A stretch of DNA of 64,000 nucleotides from Paludibacterium paludis (GTDB taxonomy: Bacteria > Pseudomonadota > Gammaproteobacteria > Burkholderiales > Chromobacteriaceae): positions 2,542,001 through 2,606,000 of the forward strand of contig NZ_CP069161.1 of the NCBI RefSeq assembly GCF_018802605.1, written 5' to 3'. Every line of letters starts with the position of its first letter. Position 1 is the stretch's first letter. The notes under the pieces are model-generated. The model was not told the origin of the DNA. It ran no database searches and saw only the letters and a program-made list of their open reading frames with translations. Shown piece after piece: positions 27,444-34,254 of the stretch. Position numbers and translations under genes: made by a program.

Positions 27444-27851
27444 CTATGTTTCAGGGGGCTCATCCAAAATTTCTAATATTTGCATGATATTAGTATCAGG
27501 AGCAGACAGCATGAACTGACGCCAAGCAAGGAGTGCTCGACGGAATGCAGGAAGGTCAATAAGCTCGGTATAGTCTTCATCATGCAAAGAGTAGATCTCA
27601 ACTCCAGCCTCCGTCAGCCTCGACCCCCAATCCTCTCGATCCCAGAGAGCTTCAGCGAGCTCCCCATTCAAGACAGCATCAACCTTGGCTATTCCTTCAT
27701 CAATCCAAGGAATAGTGTGGGGGTAACCTAGCCCACCATTATCCATTAGCAGATAAGGAAGAAGGCTAAGGCCATCGCTGTTAACACTATCTGCGCTACA
27801 GCATGGAAATATAATCCCACCAGGAGCCGCCCATGAAAGCGTCAATTTCAT
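27444..27851 (-). CDS. putative EndoU-toxin immunity protein, 3' end formed by the IS
   Basis: The 135-residue acidic protein (begins MKLTLSWAAPGGIIFPCC) directly follows the EndoU-like toxin remnant, 10 bases after its stop codon, with AGGATATAGG upstream of the ATG. Position marks it as the cognate immunity protein; I do not recognise a named family. The last few codons lie inside the terminal repeat of the IS3-type element, so the natural C-terminus has been replaced or trimmed. Confidence 0.55.
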   Translation of the reverse strand: MKLTLSWAAPGGIIFPCCSADSVNSDGLSLLPYLLMDNGGLGYPHTIPWIDEGIAKVDAVLNGELAEALWDREDWGSRLTEAGVEIYSLHDEDYTELIDLPAFRRALLAWRQFMLSAPDTNIMQILEILDEPPET

Positions 27852-27861
27852 TACCTATATC

Positions 27862-28137
27862 CTAAAAGATTGGATAGACAGTGGTCTTTGGTGCTAACCA
27901 ACCTTGTACCTTAACGCCACTTGGAGTTACACCAGTCCATCGGTTGCCTGTTACGGTACGGTTCCGATATGCGGCATCCTCTTCAACTTTAATACTATCA
28001 GTAGTCCAAGAATCGGGGAACATTGTCGATACACCACCATTGTTTATTTTAGGGAGCTATTAGCCAGAATTTGCAGGGTCACGAATCTCAATTTTTGCTT
28101 GATAAACACCTTGGGCATTTGGCATAGAGCTGGTCCC
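27862..28137 (-). pseudogene. EndoU-type nuclease toxin, degraded C-terminal fragment
   Basis: Translation on the minus strand gives GVYQAKIEIRDPANSG, two in-frame stops (TAA TAG, near 28055-28060), then INNGGVSTMFPDSW, RTVTGNRWTGVTPSGVKVQG and a terminal TTVYPIF. This pattern matches the C-terminal half of bacterial EndoU ribonuclease toxin domains, as I recall them. The N-terminal half, which carries catalytic histidines in this family, is absent and replaced by an ISL3-type fragment. With two nonsense codons it cannot be functional. Confidence 0.65.
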
Positions 28138-28216
28138 ATCAATTACCAGCGACTCGAACGCCTGCATGGCATGTTCTCAGCGCAAGGCGTGCGTCGTTTG
28201 GTGATGGACGAGTTCA
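28138..28216 (+). pseudogene. short ISL3-type transposase fragment
   Basis: A 26-codon piece on the plus strand reads QRLERLHGMFSAQGVRRLVM followed by DEF, resembling the region around the first catalytic aspartate of ISL3 transposases. It is wedged between the EndoU remnant and an IS256-type fragment. It is only a scar. Confidence 0.5.
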
Positions 28217-28422
28217 CCCTGCTTGGCCTCGGTCTCTAGGTGGTGGGCCAGTTCGGTGGCCAGCATGCGCTCAGCCAACTGTTTCTTGAGCAGGCCTGCC
28301 AGCCCAGACTCGCCGAGAATCGACTCGGCGTCCTTGCCCTCGACCAGTATCAACAATCCATTGATCAAGTCATCGGGGACGAGCTTGGGCGCTTTCGGCT
28401 TGCGAGGTTTCTTGGTATTCAT
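28217..28422 (-). pseudogene. IS256-family transposase, N-terminal fragment
   Basis: From the ATG at 28422 the frame reads MNTKKPRKPKAPKLVPDDLI, then GLLKKQLAERMLATELAHHL and ETEAKQGE, matching the start of Mutator-type transposases. Homology stops near 28217, where the ISL3-type scar begins. It differs in sequence from the other IS256 pieces in the island. Confidence 0.75.
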
Positions 28423-28508
28423 GGTGACGGTCATGAATAAGTCTTTTCGGTATCATCTCATGACCTCATATCACAAGAAATTCTGACAGGCTCCACGAAA
28501 CCAGACAC

Positions 28509-28991
28509 CTATCTACTCGTAACATTATTGAATATTTTCCAGCCAGGTGCTCCGCAACACCTTTGCACAAAACCCTCCTCACCCACAACATAAAGCAACT
28601 TATCAAATGTATCTGGCCTAACGATACAAAATCTTAACGGATACCTTCCAAAAACAACACTAGCCATATTGTCGAGAGGAGATTCCGGCCTTTGAATACT
28701 TACAATCGATTCACAATCCACCTGAAACTTATATATATCAAAATTTTTTTCCTTCTCAAATTCACAAATCCAACCAAAATATGCAACATCGCAATCTATT
28801 CCACTTAATGCACACGCCAAATTTCTCGCATCTTCATCAAGGATTTGTTTATCATCAAGAGTTGCGTAAATCCAATTTTTGCTTCGCAATATTGCAACAT
28901 CTTCACCCCGAGTAAAATTTATCACATCCAACACATTCTGTTTAATAAAGTTAAAATGTTCTAGAGAGTGAAAATTAATTTTTGTTTCCAT
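28509..28991 (-). CDS. orphan immunity-like protein
   Basis: The 160-residue, AT-rich-coded protein (begins METKINFHSLEHFNFIKQNV) has no signal peptide and no family I can name. A strong AGAGGTTAGGT precedes its ATG. Upstream, where a toxin gene would be expected, lies an IS5-type fragment. Low GC, size and setting match the other immunity candidates of the island, so it is probably an immunity gene that lost its toxin. It contains several cysteines (RCCGAPGW near the end). Confidence 0.5.
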   Translation of the reverse strand: METKINFHSLEHFNFIKQNVLDVINFTRGEDVAILRSKNWIYATLDDKQILDEDARNLACALSGIDCDVAYFGWICEFEKEKNFDIYKFQVDCESIVSIQRPESPLDNMASVVFGRYPLRFCIVRPDTFDKLLYVVGEEGFVQRCCGAPGWKIFNNVTSR

Positions 28992-28997
28992 ACCTAA

Positions 28998-29276
28998 CCT
29001 CTCAACAGCGCTGCACGCACCTGAAGTTCCGCTACCTGTCGGTCAAAGGAGCGCGCCATCACTCGGCTACCCAACCGCTTGAAACAGTGCATCTTCGTTT
29101 CCACCAGACTGCGGCGGTGATAGCCGCTCCAGCGTTTCCAGATTCGACGGCCCAAACGCTTGCATGCCGCAATCGCTGCATTGCGCACCTCGCTGCCGAC
29201 AATTTTCGACTTCCACGCCTTGGCGTTCTTGCGCGGCGGAATCACGGGCATGATTCCCCGTTCAAGTAGCGCTGCG
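28998..29276 (-). pseudogene. IS5-type transposase, C-terminal fragment
   Basis: The frame reads [20 protein letters not shown], then ACKRLGRRIWKRWSGYHRRS, LVETKMHCFKRLGSRVMARS and FDRQVAELQVRAALL. This is the familiar end of IS5-group transposases. Both ends are missing: the right edge cuts into the KptA-like gene and the left edge runs into the orphan immunity gene's leader. Confidence 0.85.
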
Positions 29277-29459
29277 TAACTGCCCTGGGTCTTTCAAGGC
29301 CGACCACTCTGGCTTTTCTGAACGCAAGGCGGACAGCAATTCCTCAACCGGCACCCAGCCTTTGTCGTCGAGTTCCAGCTCATAAAGCCAAGGTTCGTGG
29401 CGAAGGGCATGGGATGCAGTCCGACTCAGGAAGGCATAATCGAGATATGACTTATTCAT
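29262..29459 (-). pseudogene. truncated KptA/Tpt1-like RNA 2'-phosphotransferase, N-terminal part
   Basis: About 60 residues remain: [40 protein letters not shown] and LLSAL. They resemble the N-terminal winged-helix domain of KptA/Tpt1, whose family removes an RNA 2'-phosphate using NAD. The catalytic ADP-ribosyltransferase-like domain is gone, cut by the IS5-type fragment near 29280. The ATG overlaps the preceding immunity gene by four bases (ATGA), so the two were translated together. Family membership is my reading of a short stretch. Confidence 0.6.
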
Positions 29460-29908
29460 AAACCAGGAAACCAGAATTTCCGTTGTTTGATTTGAGGCTT
29501 GTCTTCCAACACTTCAATAGAAATTTTCCTTGCAAAGCTGAGCCACTCACTAAAACTGCTGAATCTCTCATAAACCTTGTTCTGTAGCGAAGTCTCCCAG
29601 GGATTGGCAACCAAGATGCCAAAATCCCCGGCCCCAGAGGCCTCGAAGTACGCGACCATGTCCATATTTTCGGCCTGGGCAAATGGGACAAGTAGAGTCC
29701 CAAACTCAGCCACTGACTCGTTTTTTGCCCAGACCAAGTCGCCCGCGAATATCCATGGTGGCATCCCAATCATTGCTACCGGGAATGGCCTATTGCTCTC
29801 CACAAAATCGATGTAATCCTTTGGATAGGCAAAGCCCGGCGGCACCTCTCCTTCAGGAAGAAAGTATTGCGCACTCATAGGAGCAGAGTTTTTTACATTA
29901 CCCATCAT
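29456..29908 (-). CDS. putative immunity protein, SMI1/KNR4-like
   Basis: The protein of about 150 residues has the general look of the SUKH (SMI1/KNR4) immunity superfamily: [20 protein letters not shown] near the start, a central GDLVWAKNE, and [20 protein letters not shown]. The start overlaps the toxin stop (TGATG), so translation is probably coupled; adjacent ATG codons at 29908 and 29905 are both possible, and a later one at 29878. It should neutralise the toxin domain just upstream. The frame is intact and also coupled to the KptA-like fragment. Confidence 0.6.
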   Translation of the reverse strand: MMGNVKNSAPMSAQYFLPEGEVPPGFAYPKDYIDFVESNRPFPVAMIGMPPWIFAGDLVWAKNESVAEFGTLLVPFAQAENMDMVAYFEASGAGDFGILVANPWETSLQNKVYERFSSFSEWLSFARKISIEVLEDKPQIKQRKFWFPGL

Positions 29909-30443
29909 TGGCGTAACCATGGAAATTGAGAATATTTGGTCCAGTGAGAGCCGGTAGGCGCACCAGTTACCTTTGGTGCGATCGAACTTCCATACGGATA
30001 TGCTGTAGAGAAAGCCGCTCGCTGCTCTGCGATCCGGTTGAGTACTGCTTGACCGAATGTTTCAGGCGCAACGCCTTCACTCACAAATCGGCTCGCGAAT
30101 TTTGGATCAGCAATGACTTCATCATGGGCAAAAATATTGGTACGAATCTGCCCACCTTGGTCCGCTCTTACAGTCAGCCTTGAATCATCCAGTGCTGTCA
30201 ATCGACCGTCAGGCATGCTAACAACATCAATTGCGTATATAGCATTAGCGTACGCCTTGAACTGCGCCGATGCGGTATCAAGATTGTATTGAATGCGGTA
30301 TGCATTTGCAGGCTTTGCATAACTGACGCTTTCCTGCGACCACCGAATTTCACTTGCATCAACCCATACATTGCGCCCGATAAGCCCTGCCGTGTTTGGA
30401 ACAAATGAATTGGCCAGCTCTTTTAAGCTGGCCAATTTTTACT
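29905..30443 (-). pseudogene. orphan toxin C-terminal domain without start codon
   Basis: The frame of about 178 residues has no start: it follows a TAA at 30444-30446 and would need the TTG at 30435. It begins LASLKELANSFVPNTAGLIG and contains IRWSQESVSYAK and VVSMPDGRLTALDDSRLTVR. Similar ParB/sulfiredoxin-like segments occur in some polymorphic toxin C-termini, but I am not sure of the fold. It fits an orphan C-terminal module, as in cdiA or rhs loci, kept next to its immunity gene. Confidence 0.55.
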
Positions 30444-30449
30444 TATCAC

Positions 30450-30692
30450 CTACATAAAAGCTGTTTTGTCCCCTATTAGCTCGTGGTACATGTAAGTACA
30501 CGCCTCGGCTTCAGTTTGAAATTTTTTAGAGAAGGTCTTTCCGCCACGTTCAAAGTAGAAAACCTCCCAACCATTACCAGAGTCTTCTAAGCAGAGCGCC
30601 ATATCTTCAGGGCCAAATACACTGTAGGAACTGGGTCGAACTCCCGCCGCCTGCAAGGTACGTATAAGTTTTAGTCTAGTGGTTATATCCAT
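30450..30692 (-). CDS. putative immunity protein of the TNT-like toxin
   Basis: The 80-residue protein (MDITTRLKLIRTLQAAGVRP, then SYSVFGPEDMALCLED) is intact and preceded by AGGGGG. Its start overlaps the end of the TNT-like toxin frame by 17 bases, so the two were co-translated. Position makes it the cognate immunity protein. I cannot place it in a named family with confidence. Its stop lies only a few bases from the next toxin module, showing how tightly the modules are packed. Confidence 0.6.
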   Translation of the reverse strand: MDITTRLKLIRTLQAAGVRPSSYSVFGPEDMALCLEDSGNGWEVFYFERGGKTFSKKFQTEAEACTYMYHELIGDKTAFM

Positions 30693-30879
30693 TAAATGGC
30701 CCCCTATATATTTCCTTTAGTTGTCCGCTAGACAGCAAGTCCTTTACCCGAGAATCACCAAGGAGCTTGTTCTGCGTCCCCATCCCCACCTCACCAAACC
30801 ACGGGGCTATAGTCCCGGCTTCAACTTCAAGCGGCGATGTAACTTCAAATACTGAATATGGTGCTCGCAAGGTCCCCGG
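30676..30879 (-). pseudogene. TNT-type NAD glycohydrolase toxin, C-terminal fragment
   Basis: The remaining stretch reads APYSVFEVTSPLEVEAGTIA, PWFGEVGMGTQ and LLSSGQLKEI. This matches the second half of the TNT domain (the NAD-degrading toxin type known from Mycobacterium tuberculosis CpnT). The first half is missing; an in-frame stop and an IS-type end repeat lie immediately upstream. It is a relic, but its immunity gene downstream is intact. Confidence 0.65.
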
Positions 30880-31111
30880 GAGTTAAAGTCGAATCTGGTG
30901 TACGGAGGGAGCTGGGAAATTTGAGTTGAAGGCGGTGGGTGTTCCTGTTGAAATTTTGATTGTCGAGATCGAAACACCAACAGAGAAAGAACACACTCAC
31001 CATGAAGCATGGTAAAGACAAAGCACCGGGTAGTCCATCGTCGGAAGTCGACCTCAGCCTGGAAGACATCCTTCGGCGCGGCGCGGAGTTATTGTCAAAT
31101 CTGGTGTACGG
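30880..31111 (+). repeat. two direct copies of an IS-end-like 26-bp repeat flanking a short open frame
   Basis: GAGTTAAAGTCGAATCTGGT plus GTACGG at 30880-30905 recurs at 31086-31111 with four mismatches in the same orientation. The shared core is AATCTGGTGTACGG. It resembles the terminal repeats of IS256-type elements. Between the copies a plus-strand frame starts at 31002 (MKHGKDKAPGSPSSEVDLSL) and is lost at the second copy; it may be the N-terminus of another transposase. Confidence 0.55.
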
Positions 31112-31129
31112 CCCCGGGCAACCAAGTCA

Positions 31130-31500
31130 TCACGCGGCGAGTTCCTGCTGAGGCGATGGATTGTCCAGCACCGCCTCTCCGTCCTTGAAGGGAATGCCCT
31201 TCAGCAGTAATTCAATTCGTTCCGCACCTTTGATCCTGCGCCACGATTTCTCGGCTTCCTCGATGAGCTTGAACGCCAGCCCCAGGAAGGTCGCCTTGGA
31301 CACGCAGTTGCGTGTGCGCGTGGTCCGATGCCGCACGGTCGCGAAAGTCGACTCAATCGGGTTGGTCGTGCGCAAATGCACCCAATGCTCGGCGGGGAAG
31401 TCGTAGAACGCGAGCAGTGCGTCGCGGTCCTTGGTCACTTTTTCCACCGCCTTCGGGTATTTGGCTTCGAATTGCCGCACAAAGCGCTCGTACGCCTTGT
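31130..31500 (-). pseudogene. IS256-family transposase, C-terminal fragment (second type)
   Basis: The frame reads AYERFVRQFEAKYPKAVEKV, then YDFPAEHWVHLRTTNPIEST, FATVRHRTTRTRNCVSKAT and LGLAFKLIEEAEKSWRRI, the C-terminal third of a Mutator-type transposase. At about 31500 it is joined back to back with an IS630-type fragment on the other strand. The sequence differs from the fragment at 22.7 kb, so it comes from another element. Confidence 0.85.
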
Positions 31501-31504
31501 GCGC

Positions 31505-31927
31505 ATCAACCTGATCTCGGCCATCACCAACCAGGGCAAGATGCGCTTCATGCTGTATCGGGAAACCTTGACGGCCCAGGTTCTGATCAAGTTTCTGACA
31601 CGCCTGATCCGAGAGGCTGGCGGCAAGAAAGTGTTCTTGATCCTCGACAATTTGCGAGTCCATCACAGCAAGCTGGTGCAGGCATGGCTGGAGCAAGAAG
31701 AGAACAAGAAGGCGATTGAGCTGTTCTTCCTGCCCAGCTACTCGCCGGAACTGAACCCGGACGAGTATTTGAACGGTGACCTGAAGGCGCGCATGAGCGC
31801 TGGGGAGCCAGTGAGATCGGATGGCCAGCGGCAAGGCAAAGTGCTATCCCATCTGCGCTCGTTGCAGAAACAGCCAGACAGAATTCGATCCTATTTCCGG
31901 CATGAAAAGATCCGCTACGCCGCGTAA
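31505..31927 (+). pseudogene. IS630-family transposase, C-terminal fragment
   Basis: The frame reads NLISAITNQGKMRFMLYRET, then KKVFLILDNLRVHHSKLVQA, LFFLPSYSPELNPDEYLNGD and LKARMSAG. These are the last two acidic catalytic regions of IS630/Tc1-type transposases. The N-terminal part is missing where it meets the IS256-type fragment. The natural C-terminus and stop codon are present. Confidence 0.85.
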
Positions 31928-31955
31928 GGTAGCTGTACGGTATTTATATGCCGGA

Positions 31956-32420
31956 TTAATAGCAAATATCGACTAAACGACAACTTTCCTCTTCAAACAA
32001 AAAATCAGGAAAAAAATCAAAAATTTTCAGCTCATCGCCAAGATTAACAAAATAAATACTAGACTTAGAAAAAACCACCTTCACCCCGATAATCTTACCC
32101 TCTTCACCAACAATAAAATTAACAGCACAAACCCTTGAGTCTCCACATAATTTCTCCATACGATCAATATCATTAACGATTACCGCACCAGCATCCTGCA
32201 TTGAATACGAACAAAGCCCTCCCTCGTCAACGACAATAGACTCACCATCAGATAAGCCTGAAATTTTCACATTCAGGCCTGTATCAAATACGAGACAAAT
32301 AGAAAGAGGTTCATCTGACAAAAAATCTTCCATAACATAAAACTGTCCTTGCACACAGCACAACCTCAATCCAATTATTTTTTTCAGTATCCCACTAAAA
32401 TTATGATTTATATCACCCAT
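31956..32420 (-). CDS. orphan immunity-like protein, right edge of the island
   Basis: The 154-residue acidic protein (begins MGDINHNFSGILKKIIGLRL) is encoded in AT-rich DNA and has a strong GAGGGG six bases before its ATG. It has no signal peptide and no recognisable family. No toxin remains upstream; an IS5-type end sits there instead. By analogy with the rest of the island it is probably an immunity gene that outlived its toxin. Confidence 0.5.
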   Translation of the reverse strand: MGDINHNFSGILKKIIGLRLCCVQGQFYVMEDFLSDEPLSICLVFDTGLNVKISGLSDGESIVVDEGGLCSYSMQDAGAVIVNDIDRMEKLCGDSRVCAVNFIVGEEGKIIGVKVVFSKSSIYFVNLGDELKIFDFFPDFLFEEESCRLVDICY

Positions 32421-32455
32421 AAATTACCCCTCAACTTTGTTTATTGCATTCCTAA

Positions 32456-32470
32456 GGCTTTGTTGCATAA
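32456..32470 (+). repeat. IS5-type terminal sequence, right border of the island
   Basis: GGCTTTGTTGCATAA matches the ends of IS5/IS903-group elements as I know them. Composition changes sharply across it, from AT-rich to GC-rich towards lldR. It is probably the remaining end of a deleted element. Confidence 0.6.
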
Positions 32471-32589
32471 CCCCGCACAAGAACGAGGGGCCTCTTTCCC
32501 AAGTCGGCGCTCAGGTTTTCGTTCTTGCTGTCGAAAATAAACGGGGAAAAAAACAGCGACAGAATGGGGAAGGAAATGCGACCGGCCGG

Positions 32590-33351
32590 TCAGCTCGCGC
32601 CCTCGAGCCGGCGCAAGGCCCGCTCCTGGCGCTCGGCCTCGCGTTCGAGATCGACCAGCGTGTCGGCGACAAAATCCAAGTGCTCTTCGGCGGCCCGCTG
32701 CGCCGCATCGGGGTCGCGCGCGCGAATCGCGGCCCAGATCGCCAGATGCTGCGCGAGCAGCGCGCCGGAAACCTCGCCGACCGCGAACAGATTGGCGATA
32801 TTGTCTTTCACGTGACGCTGCAACATCGCCAGCAGGCTGCTCATCACATGCGCGAACAGCACATTGTGCGAAGCCTCGCCGACCGCCTGATGGAACGTGA
32901 CATCCGCCTGCGCCTGGCGCGCCAGATCTCCCCCGGCATACGCTTCGCGCAAGGCTTCGGCGCACTGGTCGAGCCTGAGCAGATCCGCGTCGGTCGCCCG
33001 AAGCGCGGCATGGCGCGCCACGGTTCCCTCGAGCACGCGCCGGAACTCCAAGAGATCCTCGTGCAGTTCGCCATGGCGGTGCAGCAAGGCCTCCCACGGA
33101 TCGGAAAACGCCGTTTCCAGCCGGTCGGTCACCCAGGTTCCCCCTCCCTGCCGGCTGATCAACAAGCCGCGCGACACCAGCCGCTGAATGGCCTCGCGCA
33201 ATGACGGGCGCGACACGCCGAACTCCTCGGCCAGCTGCCGCTCGGGGGGCAAGCGATCGCCGGGCTTGAGCACGCCATCGAGGATCCGGGTTTCCAGCTG
33301 CTCGACAATCGCGTCGGACAACTTGGGGACATTCACTTTTTGGTAAGCCAT
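32590..33351 (-). CDS. lldR: GntR/FadR-type regulator of lactate use (LldR-like)
   Basis: The 253-residue protein has a GntR winged helix (LSDAIVEQLETRILDGVLKP, PGDRLPPERQLAEEFGVSRP) and a C-terminal FCD ligand domain with its metal-binding histidines. It is divergent from the lutACB-dld-II-lldP operon, and two TGGT-N-ACCA palindromes lie in the shared region, the operator type bound by LldR/FadR relatives. LldR proteins sense lactate, so this should repress the operon without lactate. Part of the chromosome, not the island. Confidence 0.9.
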   Translation of the reverse strand: MAYQKVNVPKLSDAIVEQLETRILDGVLKPGDRLPPERQLAEEFGVSRPSLREAIQRLVSRGLLISRQGGGTWVTDRLETAFSDPWEALLHRHGELHEDLLEFRRVLEGTVARHAALRATDADLLRLDQCAEALREAYAGGDLARQAQADVTFHQAVGEASHNVLFAHVMSSLLAMLQRHVKDNIANLFAVGEVSGALLAQHLAIWAAIRARDPDAAQRAAEEHLDFVADTLVDLEREAERQERALRRLEGAS

Positions 33352-33369
33352 TCTGCGAGTATTCCAAAT

Positions 33370-33380
33370 TGGTCAGACCA
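33370..33380. promoter_or_regulatory. LldR-type operator next to lldR
   Basis: TGGTCAGACCA is a perfect inverted repeat with a central A, 19 bases from the lldR start codon. It fits the TGGT-N3-ACCA consensus of FadR-type regulators and would allow autoregulation. Confidence 0.7.
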
Positions 33381-33474
33381 TGATAGTGACAGATTACCAC
33401 AGCACCAGAGCCCTCTGTACATTGTCATGTTGACTTGACCAAGCATTCACTCTAAAGTTGACGGAAAACATAAT

Positions 33475-33491
33475 AATTGGTCTTACCAATT
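33475..33491. promoter_or_regulatory. LldR-type operator before the lactate operon
   Basis: AATTGGTCTTACCAATT is a perfect palindrome with 7-base arms, ending 16 bases before the lutA start codon. Together with the site at 33370 it is spaced about 105 bases, so repression by looping is possible. A TTGACT near 33430 could be part of the promoter. Confidence 0.82.
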
Positions 33492-33507
33492 TACAAAGGA
33501 ATCCGTC

Positions 33508-34254
33508 ATGCCCCGCCCCGCTGACGCGTACCTGTTCGGTACCTGTCTTCTTGACCTTTTCATGCCCGAAGCGGGCCTGGACGCCATCGAGCTTCTCGAA
33601 TCACTGGGCGTCCGGGTGCATTTTCCCGAGGCGCAAAGCTGCTGCGGCCAACCCGCCTACACCAGCGGCCATCCGGACGAAGCACGCGCCGTCGCGCGCG
33701 CCCAGCTCACACTGTTTCCCGAGCCGTGGCCCATCGTGGTGCCGTCCGGTTCCTGTGGCGGCATGATGAAACATCATTGGCCGACCCTGTTCGCCGGCCA
33801 TCCGGAAGAGGCGCGCGTGCGCGACATCGCCGGGCGTGTAGTGGAGTTCTCCGCTTTCCTGCTCGATCACCTCGACTGGCATCCGGTGGACACCGGCCCC
33901 GCCACCCGGGTGGCCGTGCATACCTCCTGTTCGGCCCGGCGTGAAATGAATGTGCACACCACCAGTTGGGCGCTCGTCGACCGCCTCGCCAACGTCACCC
34001 GCGTGGTCCACGATCACGAGTCCGAGTGCTGTGGATTCGGCGGCACCTTCTCGATGAAACACCCGGATATCGCCGGCGCCATGGTGGCCGACAAGGCCGC
34101 CGCGCTGCAGGACAGCGGCGCGGTGGAATTCGTGACGGCGGACGCCGGCTGTCTGATGAACATCAACGGCAAGCTCGCCAAGGACGGCACAACGGAATTT
34201 CGCGGCAAACACCTGGCGACCTTCCTGAAAGAGCGCACCGGAGGCCGGTCATGA
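33508..34254 (+). CDS. lutA: L-lactate oxidation complex subunit LutA (iron-sulfur, CCG domains)
   Basis: The 248-residue protein has two CCG domains: SCCGQPAYTSG at residues 45-46 and ECCGFGGTFSMKHPDI at about 174. CCG domains bind iron-sulfur clusters in heterodisulfide-reductase-like and lactate-oxidising complexes. LutA, LutB and LutC together oxidise L-lactate to pyruvate. A GGA-type ribosome site precedes the ATG. The stop overlaps lutC by four bases. Confidence 0.92.
   Translation: MPRPADAYLFGTCLLDLFMPEAGLDAIELLESLGVRVHFPEAQSCCGQPAYTSGHPDEARAVARAQLTLFPEPWPIVVPSGSCGGMMKHHWPTLFAGHPEEARVRDIAGRVVEFSAFLLDHLDWHPVDTGPATRVAVHTSCSARREMNVHTTSWALVDRLANVTRVVHDHESECCGFGGTFSMKHPDIAGAMVADKAAALQDSGAVEFVTADAGCLMNINGKLAKDGTTEFRGKHLATFLKERTGGRS

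Larger units (their letters stand above)
26151..27466 (-). mobile_element. IS3-family element, IS2 group, 1316 bp with defined terminal repeats
   Basis: The ends are imperfect inverted repeats: TGGATTTGCCCCC at 26151 and, read inwards from 27466, TGGATGAGCCCCC. Each is followed by a shared AGGACACCGA. Inside are orfA (frameshifted) and orfB (intact). The flanking bases are not a target duplication (left flank ends CTTCC, right begins AAAT), and the flanking toxin and immunity fragments do not belong together. This suggests a deletion or recombination next to the element after insertion. Confidence 0.85.
22652..32472. mobile_element. AT-richer island of broken insertion sequences and orphan toxin/immunity modules
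   Basis: Between the radical SAM gene and lldR the composition drops, codon use changes and genes are mostly fragments. At least seven insertion-sequence remnants of six types alternate with toxin C-termini and immunity-type genes, nearly all leftward. The right edge has an IS5-type end (GGCTTTGTTGCATAA, 32456-32470). The left edge is near GGCCGTTGAAAAA at 22643-22656. No integrase or attachment site is visible, so build-up by repeated transposition and deletion is more likely than a single island insertion. Confidence 0.75.

Noticed and set aside
22652..32472. integrated prophage or integrative element
   Set aside because: No integrase, structural phage genes, tRNA attachment site or direct-repeat borders. 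The content is insertion-sequence scars and toxin/immunity genes.
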